From the NCBI GenBank assembly GCA_023415635.1, contig JAEZJV010000081.1, positions 1 through 32,905 of the forward strand: a DNA stretch of 32,905 bases, written 5' to 3'. This stretch comes from Bacillota bacterium. GTDB taxonomy: Bacteria; Bacillota; Clostridia; Lachnospirales; Lachnospiraceae. Under the pieces are notes generated by a model. The model saw nothing but the letters and a program-made list of their open reading frames with translations, was not told the origin of the DNA and ran no database searches. A program made the position numbers and the translations under genes. Shown here one piece after another: positions 7,324-13,582 of this stretch (its first letter is position 1; each line of letters starts with the position of its first letter).

Positions 7324-8748
7324 CTATTTGGTACCATGCTTTTTCGCAGGGCGGTTCTCTCTCTTGGTAAAGAGCATTTCAAAGGAATAAATTACATGCT
7401 GGCGAACTGCCTGAGGCTCAATAATACTGTCAACATATCCGCGCTTTGCAGCTGCCTCTGCACTGGACTGAAGCTGCTCATATTCTGCAGTCTTTTCCTT
7501 AATGGCATCAGCAGACTCACCGTCAAACATAATCTGTGCAGCCACCTTCGCATCCATCATACCAATCTGTGCACTTGGCAGGGCATATACCATATCTGCA
7601 CCAATATGCTTGGAATTCATGGTAATATAAGCTGAACCGAAAGCTTTGCCTACGATAACATTAACCTTGGGAACCGTTGCATTGGCAAAAGCATAGGTTA
7701 AGCCTGCACTGGCTTTGGCAATTGTCTTCTCTTCCTCTACCGTAGCCTTATAGCCATTGACATTGGTTAAGGTAAGAATTGGAATGTTGAAGGCATCACA
7801 GAAGTTAACAAAACTTGCGGCTTTTTCACAGCCTGCAGTTGTCAGGCTACCATCTAATTTTACTGTCTTTCCTGAAGCATCGGTAAACTCACTGCGGTTT
7901 GCAACAGCACCAACGGTACAACCGTTCAGGCGGAGAAAACCGGTTACCATATCCTTAGCATACTCTGCTTTTACTTCAAAGAAATAATTATCATCGGAGA
8001 TATCCTTAAGTGCCTTTTCCGTATCTGACGCGATTCCCGGCAGGAGACGGTTTAAATCATCGTTGCACTCGTCGTAGGAAGCATCATCCTCATTATTGGA
8101 AGGCAAAATAGTGATTAACTCACGGATTTTGCCAAGAACCTCAGTCTCGGATGAACCGATATAATCAACGGAGCCTGCCTTGGACTGGAAGGCAGCAGAT
8201 GCAGTATCATTTTTTTCTTTATAATTACCTGCTAATGCATTTGGAGAATTCACGAATAATTTAGCTGTTTTCCCCTCCATAAATGAAAAATCACTTAAAG
8301 AAGCCATCACAGCTAAGCCACCGCCTGAGTTACCAAAGATAGCGGTTATTTGAGGAATAATTCCGGAAGCAAGTGTCTGCTTCAGATAAATCTCACCAAA
8401 GCCATGCAAGGCATCGGTAGCTTCCTGTAATCTCATACCTGCAGAATCGATGAGACCTATCACAGGAGCACCAACTTTAAGTGCCAAATCGTAAATATGA
8501 ACTATTTTTTTTGCGTGCATTTCTCCGATGGAACCACCCATTGCGGAAGCATCCTGACTATATACATAAACAAGATTTCCATCAATCAATCCATATCCGG
8601 TGATAACGCCGTCAGCAGGAGTTTCCTTCTGCTGTAAATTAAAGTCTGTACTTCTTTTTGTAACGAAAGCGCCGACTTCAACAAAACTATTGTCGTCAAG
8701 CAAAGAAGCAATTCTTTCTCTTGCTGACAGTTGTGCTGTACTGCTCAT
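7324..8748 (-). CDS. acyl-CoA carboxyltransferase subunit (MmdA/PccB/12S-like, divergent)
   Basis: A 474-aa crotonase-fold carboxyltransferase with N- and C-terminal halves. The N half has GGSIGEMHAKKIVHIYDLA and GNSGGGLAVM oxyanion-hole glycines; the C half has TVPKVNVIVGKAFGSAYI and PSAQIGMMDAKVAAQI. In MmdA/PccB/12S proteins these usually read closer to GPCAGG, RKAYGGAY and PTAEIAVMG, so this member is divergent and its acyl-CoA substrate cannot be read from sequence. It is also shorter than typical 12S subunits (about 510-520 aa). The ATG at 8748 has GGAGGG 6 nt upstream; longer in-frame readings have no ribosome binding site. It is the first gene of the four-gene module. Confidence 0.85.
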   Translation of the reverse strand: MSSTAQLSARERIASLLDDNSFVEVGAFVTKRSTDFNLQQKETPADGVITGYGLIDGNLVYVYSQDASAMGGSIGEMHAKKIVHIYDLALKVGAPVIGLIDSAGMRLQEATDALHGFGEIYLKQTLASGIIPQITAIFGNSGGGLAVMASLSDFSFMEGKTAKLFVNSPNALAGNYKEKNDTASAAFQSKAGSVDYIGSSETEVLGKIRELITILPSNNEDDASYDECNDDLNRLLPGIASDTEKALKDISDDNYFFEVKAEYAKDMVTGFLRLNGCTVGAVANRSEFTDASGKTVKLDGSLTTAGCEKAASFVNFCDAFNIPILTLTNVNGYKATVEEEKTIAKASAGLTYAFANATVPKVNVIVGKAFGSAYITMNSKHIGADMVYALPSAQIGMMDAKVAAQIMFDGESADAIKEKTAEYEQLQSSAEAAAKRGYVDSIIEPQAVRQHVIYSFEMLFTKRENRPAKKHGTK

Positions 8749-8799
8749 TTTCAGCCCTCCATTTTTTCTATTGTTAATAATAAATCCATTCTCTGCCGA

Positions 8800-8816
8800 G
8801 TATAATTGTATTATAC
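8800..8816. promoter_or_regulatory. 17-nt palindrome over a -10 element upstream of the carboxyl-transfer operon
   Basis: GTATAATTGTATTATAC is a 7-bp inverted repeat with a 3-nt centre. Read on the minus strand it contains TATAAT (8815-8810), about 60 nt upstream of the first gene's ATG. The -35 match is poor (TTATTC at 18-nt spacing). A symmetric site on the -10 could be an operator; no regulator can be named. Confidence 0.45.
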
Positions 8817-8883
8817 TTACCTTAAAAACGCAAGAATAAATTCGCAAAAATGCTAACTTACACCGTGAAAAAAAATTAAAAAA

Positions 8884-9486
8884 CTATAAACACTGATTTA
8901 TTTTTCCAAGATCAAATCCCTTACGATATAAGGAAGCAATCAGCTTTTGCTTATCTTCGTAAGGAAGTGCTTTCGGATCAGCGGTTTTCTTAGCAATTGC
9001 TCTTCTTATAGCAATAAGCTCACCATCCTCCTCTTCCAACCCATACGCTTCAAGAAAGACTTCCTCAATAATATCCCTGGAAACTCCCTTCTGCTGCAGT
9101 TCGGTCCTAATCATTAGCTTACTTTTTTTATTCCTTCTTGCATTCGTGTAGAAGGAGGCTAAGCGCTTATCATCCAGATACCCATACTCCTTAACATATT
9201 CGATTATCCGATTAATAAGAGCTATCGGGTATTCAGCTAAGGAAAGCTTATTCCTTAATTCTGCCTCCGAACGGTCGGATAACTTTAGAATGGATAATGC
9301 TTTTTCCAGAGCTCTTTGATATATGGTCTCCTCAAGGATTCTATCATATTCTGAAGAAGTGATAGCCGCACCCTCTTTTAATTTATAAGTAGCGATATCC
9401 TTATGTGTTAGAAGAAAAGCAAATTCATAATCGATATATACTCTGATTTTAGTACCTACGGTTTCTTCCAGACGAGTAATTAGCAT
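8884..9486 (-). CDS. recX: RecX regulatory protein
   Basis: A 200-aa RecX-family protein that binds RecA filaments and limits or tunes recombinase activity. The family's tandem three-helix repeats are visible: ALEKALSILKLSDRSEAELRNKL, then IIEYVKEYGYLDDKRLASFYTNAR, then SRDIIEEVFLEAYG. The N-terminal beta segment (LITRLEETVGTKIRVYIDYEFAFLL) is also typical of Firmicutes RecX. The ATG at 9486 has AAAGGAG 5 nt upstream; a TTG at 9501 lies ahead of this site and is less likely. It follows recA by 142 nt containing a weak terminator-like hairpin. No strong terminator is seen after it. Confidence 0.9.
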   Translation of the reverse strand: MLITRLEETVGTKIRVYIDYEFAFLLTHKDIATYKLKEGAAITSSEYDRILEETIYQRALEKALSILKLSDRSEAELRNKLSLAEYPIALINRIIEYVKEYGYLDDKRLASFYTNARRNKKSKLMIRTELQQKGVSRDIIEEVFLEAYGLEEEDGELIAIRRAIAKKTADPKALPYEDKQKLIASLYRKGFDLGKINQCL

Positions 9487-9499
9487 GCGATCTCCTTTC

Positions 9500-9532
9500 A
9501 AAATAAAAAGCTGCCCGGGATGGGTATAGGCT
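9500..9532 (-). terminator. weak terminator-like hairpin between recA and recX
   Basis: On the minus strand AGC plus CCC can pair with GGG plus GCT (9530-9532 and 9522-9524 with 9514-9516 and 9509-9511), followed by TTTTTATTTT. The stem is short with an internal loop, so it would be leaky at best. It lies directly before the recX ribosome binding site. Confidence 0.35.
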
Positions 9533-9628
9533 ACAGATACCTCAACAGAGCGGTATCATTTCACTATTCCATCAAGGACAGCGTTGTCTTAATCAATCCG
9601 ATACACAACATATCGGTTAAGTTGCATT

Positions 9629-10654
9629 CTATTCCAAAGGCTCATTATAATTCTTAGTGGCGTGAAGCATATATTTATCACGTACCTTCGATTCAATCTC
9701 TTCACAGATGCCTGGATTATCGAGGAGGTACTGTTTTGCATTCTCGCGTCCCTGCCCGATCTTTGCATCGTTATATGCAAACCATGCACCGCTCTTTATT
9801 ACGATATTGGCTTCTGCCGCAAGATCCAGTATATCGCCTTCCTTGGAAATTCCCTTACCGAACATAATATCGAACTCAGCTTCTTTAAAAGGAGGAGCAA
9901 TTTTATTCTTAACAACCTTAATTCTGGTTCTGTTACCTACGACATCGCCACCCTGCTTGATAGATTCTATCCTTCTGACATCCATACGGATTGAGGAATA
10001 AAATTTCAAGGCACGTCCACCGGTAGTAGTCTCAGGATTGCCGAACATAATACCGACCTTTTCTCGCAGCTGGTTAATGAATACAACGATACAGTTGGAT
10101 TTGCTGATTACGGCAGTCAGCTTTCTAAGTGCTTGTGACATAAGCCTTGCCTGAAGACCAACATGTGAATCACCCATCTCCCCATCGATTTCTGCCTTCG
10201 GAACCAGAGCCGCCACTGAATCGACTATGATGATATCCACAGCTCCGGAACGTACCATGGTTTCTGTAATTTCCAGAGCCTGTTCTCCGTTATCCGGTTG
10301 GGAAATATATAAATTATCAATATCTACACCGATATTCTTCGCATATACAGGATCAAGTGCATGTTCCGCATCGATAAAGCCTGCAATACCGCCTCGCTTC
10401 TGAACCTCGGCTACCATATGCAGAGCAACTGTTGTCTTACCACTGGATTCAGGACCGTAAATCTCTATAATTCTTCCCTTGGGAACACCACCAAGACCTA
10501 AGGCGATATCCAAACTAATGGAACCTGTCGGTACTGTCTCAATATTCATACTGGCATTCGTATCACCAAGCTTCATGATTGAGCCTTTGCCATATTGCTT
10601 TTCAATCTGTGCTAATGCAGATTCTAATGCTCTGATCTTATCATCCTTTGCCAT
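9629..10654 (-). CDS. recA: recombinase RecA
   Basis: The ATP-dependent strand-exchange recombinase and SOS coprotease, 341 aa. Walker A is GPESSGKT (67-74). The EHALDP, SQPDNGEQALEI and L2-loop FGNPETTTGGRALKFYSS segments are all intact. The C-terminus is shorter and less acidic than in E. coli. The ATG at 10654 has GGGAG 7 nt upstream; a TTG two codons earlier is too close to it. A LexA/DinR box and a good promoter lie upstream, so SOS control is expected. In many Firmicutes recA follows cinA; here it is about 15 kb away and lies between ilvA and recX. Confidence 0.98.
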   Translation of the reverse strand: MAKDDKIRALESALAQIEKQYGKGSIMKLGDTNASMNIETVPTGSISLDIALGLGGVPKGRIIEIYGPESSGKTTVALHMVAEVQKRGGIAGFIDAEHALDPVYAKNIGVDIDNLYISQPDNGEQALEITETMVRSGAVDIIIVDSVAALVPKAEIDGEMGDSHVGLQARLMSQALRKLTAVISKSNCIVVFINQLREKVGIMFGNPETTTGGRALKFYSSIRMDVRRIESIKQGGDVVGNRTRIKVVKNKIAPPFKEAEFDIMFGKGISKEGDILDLAAEANIVIKSGAWFAYNDAKIGQGRENAKQYLLDNPGICEEIESKVRDKYMLHATKNYNEPLE

Positions 10655-10697
10655 ATCCAATCTCCCTTTTTATGAAGGGCTTTCAACCCCCAAAATA

Positions 10698-10711
10698 CGA
10701 ACTAATGTTCT
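10698..10711. promoter_or_regulatory. LexA/DinR (SOS) operator of recA
   Basis: CGAACTAATGTTCT matches the Gram-positive LexA box CGAACN4GTTCG at 13 of its defined positions or better (GAACN4GTTC is exact). It lies just downstream of the -10 element and 44 nt before the recA ATG, where bound LexA would block initiation or early elongation. Confidence 0.88.
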
Positions 10712-10718
10712 TGTATTT

Positions 10719-10747
10719 ATCTTATCTTATTTCCGATACAATGTCAA
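10719..10747 (-). promoter_or_regulatory. recA promoter
   Basis: Minus strand TTGACA (10747-10742), a 17-nt spacer, then TAAGAT (10724-10719). The SOS box begins 8 nt downstream of the -10, an arrangement typical of LexA-repressed genes. Confidence 0.82.
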
Positions 10748-11046
10748 CACTTAAATCAGTACTGCTTGACAGGATATCGTAATACTGACATATGAACTGT
10801 ACCTTCAATAACCGGATTATAATACCTTAGAAATATCTATGTGTCTACTATTTTTCTGATTGTGTTTTCACAGGAGGCTTGACCGGAAACAGGACAGATA
10901 TACAAGAATGTGAACAAAATATCTTCAATACTGCAGAATAGAAAAGATATTCCTATTATAACAGTGAGAAGTCTATTTGTAAATCCTTGCTCCCATCTGA
11001 ATTATCACGAAAATTCCGCCTGATTTTATATAAAATCACAAAAAGT
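10748..11046. other. intergenic region between recA promoter and ilvA stop
   Basis: About 300 nt with no credible coding sequence on either strand; short plus-strand open frames lack ribosome binding sites. It holds two symmetric motifs: AATATCTT (10918-10925) with AAGATATT (10944-10951), and the perfect 18-nt palindrome TGATTTTATATAAAATCA (11021-11038) just after the ilvA stop. The first could act as a weak ilvA terminator, since it is followed by TTGTT on the minus strand. Nothing else is recognised. Confidence 0.6.
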
Positions 11047-12264
11047 CTAGTAAACCTTACAGGGCTGACAGAGCTTCGGATTATATCCATGTTCGATCAG
11101 AGCCTGGACAATTTCCTGCTTATGTTCGTGCCCGAAGGTCTCCATGGTAATTGTAAGCTCTACCGCAGCATTACGGTTAATACTGACAAATTGGTTGTGA
11201 TCCAGACGGATTACATTTCCCTTAGCCTGAGCAATAATCGAAGCCACGTTCACTAATTCGCCGGGTCTGTCAGGTAGCAGAACGGACACAGTAAATACTC
11301 GCCCTCTCTGAATCAGGCCGTGCTGGACGATGGAAGATACCGTAATAATATCCATATTGCCACCGCTTAAGATTGCTACAACCTTCTTGTCCTTGCAGTT
11401 TAAGTGCTTTAAAGCAGCTACGGTAAGCAGGCCGGAGTTTTCTACAACCATCTTATGATTCTCGACAATATCAAGGAAATTAACGATCAGCTCCTGATCC
11501 TCTACTGTTATGATATCATCCACATATTCCTGTATGTATGGAAATACCATATCTCCCGGAGTCTTTACGGCAGTACCGTCCGCGATGGTGTCCACATGGG
11601 GAAGAGTAACAACATGCCCGGCCATTAAGGATTCCTTCATACAGGCGGCTCCGGCAGGCTCTACTCCGATTACCTTAACATTTGGATTTAGCATCTTTGC
11701 GAGAGTTGCAACCCCTGCGAGCAGACCACCGCCTCCAATTGGTGCAAGGATGATATCGACAGTTGGAAGATCCTTAAATATCTCCATAGCGATTGTTCCC
11801 TGACCAGTTGCAACCACCTCATCATTGAAGGGATGAATAAAGGTATAACCCTTCTCATTAGCAAGCTCAATTGCATACTGACAAGCCTCGTCGTATACAT
11901 TGCCATATAGAATTACCTCTGCACCATAGCTCTTTGTCCTGTTAACCTTAATCAAGGGTGTGGTGGAAGGCATGACAATCACAGCCTTCGCGTTGTAGAG
12001 CTTCGCTGCATAGGCAACTCCCTGCGCGTGATTTCCTGCAGAGGCAGTAATCAGTCCGCGTTTTCTTTCTTCCTTCGAAAGCGTACTGATCTTATAATAT
12101 GCACCACGCACTTTATATGCACCGGTGAATTGCATATTTTCGGGTTTAAGATATACCTTGTTGCCTGTCGTATCAGAAAAATAATCACTGTATACCAATT
12201 CTGTACGCAGAATCACTTTCTTGACCGCGTCTGTAGCTTCTTCAAACTTATCCAGTGTCATCAT
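11047..12264 (-). CDS. ilvA: threonine ammonia-lyase
   Basis: A PLP-dependent threonine dehydratase giving 2-oxobutyrate for isoleucine synthesis or threonine catabolism; 405 aa. The PLP lysine is K51 in TGAYKVRGAYYK, the phosphate loop is GGGGLLAG, and ITASAGNHAQGVAYAA is the substrate region. A single C-terminal ACT domain (about 325-400, FTVSVLLPDRPGELVNVAS) indicates allosteric control. This is the shorter one-ACT form, unlike E. coli IlvA with two ACT-like subdomains. The start at 12264 (MMTLDKF) has GGAGGG 7 nt upstream. Its leader carries a 102-nt near-continuous hairpin. It sits between ftsY and recA, away from other ilv genes. A tdcB-type catabolic role is the alternative. Confidence 0.93.
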   Translation of the reverse strand: MMTLDKFEEATDAVKKVILRTELVYSDYFSDTTGNKVYLKPENMQFTGAYKVRGAYYKISTLSKEERKRGLITASAGNHAQGVAYAAKLYNAKAVIVMPSTTPLIKVNRTKSYGAEVILYGNVYDEACQYAIELANEKGYTFIHPFNDEVVATGQGTIAMEIFKDLPTVDIILAPIGGGGLLAGVATLAKMLNPNVKVIGVEPAGAACMKESLMAGHVVTLPHVDTIADGTAVKTPGDMVFPYIQEYVDDIITVEDQELIVNFLDIVENHKMVVENSGLLTVAALKHLNCKDKKVVAILSGGNMDIITVSSIVQHGLIQRGRVFTVSVLLPDRPGELVNVASIIAQAKGNVIRLDHNQFVSINRNAAVELTITMETFGHEHKQEIVQALIEHGYNPKLCQPCKVY

Positions 12265-12317
12265 TGTATTACCCTCCATCTTCGTGCTGGAACGCACGAG
12301 CATATTGATATATGCAG

Positions 12318-12419
12318 AGGATTTTACCGATATTCTGCTGTTATTAATATACTGCCAAATACTATGCAATAGCATATTATTCAGTCATATTTAAGACAGC
12401 AGACTATCTGTAAAATCCT
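12318..12419. repeat. 102-nt near-continuous hairpin in the ilvA leader
   Basis: The two halves fold on each other with about 42 pairs: 12318-12327/12410-12419 (10 bp), 12329-12332/12405-12408 (4), 12334-12341/12396-12403 (8), 12344-12350/12387-12394 (7, one bulge), 12351-12354/12382-12385 (4), 12358-12361/12378-12381 (4) and 12363-12367/12372-12376 (5), closing a 4-nt AATA loop. Mismatches are single bases, plus one 3-nt bulge. It starts 15 nt after the ftsY stop and ends 54 nt before the ilvA ATG. There is no T tract, so it does not look like a terminator. Either a structured leader RNA or a MITE-like element is possible. Confidence 0.85.
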
Positions 12420-12433
12420 TCACTCATATTTCT

Positions 12434-13366
12434 TTATTCTGTTTTTGAAAATAATGCTGTTACAAATGCGTCAGCATCGAACTTCTGCAGATCATCAATC
12501 TTCTCACCGATGCCGATGTATTTTACAGGTATTCCAAGCTCTGATTGGATTGCGATTGCAATCCCACCCTTTGCTGTTCCATCAAGCTTTGTCAACACAA
12601 TACCGGTGATTTCGGCTACTTCATTAAACTCCTTGGCCTGTGCTAACGCATTTTGACCGGTGGTACCGTCTAGTACGACCAGAGTCTCGCGATATGCCTC
12701 TGGATATTCTCGTTCAATGACACGATTAATCTTCTTCAATTCTTCCATCAAATTCTTTTTATTATGAAGACGTCCGGCAGTATCACACAAGAGAACATCT
12801 ACATTTCTAGCCTTTGCGGCCGTTACTGCATCATAAATTACTGCGGCAGGATCCGAACCTTCCTTTTGGGCTATGATATCCACACTGGCTCTGTGTGCCC
12901 ATTCGGTCAACTGTTCAATTGCAGCAGCACGAAAAGTATCAGCAGCAGCAACCATGACCTTTTTTCCGGAATCCTTCAATTGGCCTGCCAGCTTTCCTAC
13001 AGAGGTAGTCTTGCCTACACCGTTGACACCGATCAATAATATGACCGATTTACGGTTTTCAAAATCATAGGCGGTGTCTCCTAATCTCATCTGCTCCTTC
13101 ATACTGCTAATCAAAAGATCGCGGCACTGGGAAGGCTCCTTGATTTTATTCTCTTTCACCTTTCCTCTGAGATCCTCGAGAATCGCGGTCGTAGTATTGA
13201 TTCCCAGATCAGCCATGATTAAAATCTCCTCTAGCTCCTCATAAAAATCATCGTCAATACTTGAAAAACCACTGAATATATTATCAATTCCTTGTGTAAT
13301 ACTGTTTCTTGTCTTAGATAGACCCTGTACTAACTTACTGAAAAATCCCTGTTTATTTTCTCCCAT
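12434..13366 (-). CDS. ftsY: signal recognition particle receptor FtsY
   Basis: The SRP receptor GTPase, 310 aa from the start used. It comprises an N domain of helices (about 1-90) and a G domain with P-loop GVNGVGKTT (113-121), DTFRAAA, DTAGRL and TKLDGTAKGG. It lacks the long acidic membrane-targeting A domain of E. coli FtsY, as is normal in Firmicutes. The ATG at 13366 (MGENKQGFF) has GGAG 6 nt upstream; a longer reading to 13429 has no ribosome binding site. It follows smc by 216 nt in which I see no promoter of good quality, only a weak hairpin (13461-13490). Confidence 0.97.
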   Translation of the reverse strand: MGENKQGFFSKLVQGLSKTRNSITQGIDNIFSGFSSIDDDFYEELEEILIMADLGINTTTAILEDLRGKVKENKIKEPSQCRDLLISSMKEQMRLGDTAYDFENRKSVILLIGVNGVGKTTSVGKLAGQLKDSGKKVMVAAADTFRAAAIEQLTEWAHRASVDIIAQKEGSDPAAVIYDAVTAAKARNVDVLLCDTAGRLHNKKNLMEELKKINRVIEREYPEAYRETLVVLDGTTGQNALAQAKEFNEVAEITGIVLTKLDGTAKGGIAIAIQSELGIPVKYIGIGEKIDDLQKFDADAFVTALFSKTE

Positions 13367-13582
13367 AATAATCTCCATTCTGTTGTAACTGCAGATCGAA
13401 ACAGTGATAAAGCCGCTTCTTCCTGCCACAGTCTATATCATCAACACAGAAGGCTTTGCCATGCTAAATCATTAAAGCTAATCATAGCATTTCCTTTTGA
13501 TCGGGGCAAGTAATTTTTTAATTATTTAGTAAGCCTTTGTGATAACGTTGTATAAGCCTATATAGCTTTATTGCAATCCTAT

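Noticed and set aside
9589..9789. Short minus-strand frame at the end of recA
   Set aside because: Overlaps recA in another frame, no ribosome binding site, no recognisable domain.
12282..12299. Small hairpin TCGTGC/GCACGA just before the ilvA ribosome binding site
   Set aside because: Only 6 bp with a 6-nt loop; could be chance and adds nothing beyond the large hairpin upstream.
12265..12433. T-box or attenuator leader for ilvA
   Set aside because: The gap is too short for a T-box, no T-box sequence or specifier loop is visible, and the hairpin has no T tract. It is reported as an unassigned hairpin instead.
13461..13490. ATGCTA/TAGCAT hairpin between smc and ftsY
   Set aside because: Six-bp stem with a large, only partly paired loop and no T tract; within chance expectation for AT-rich spacer.
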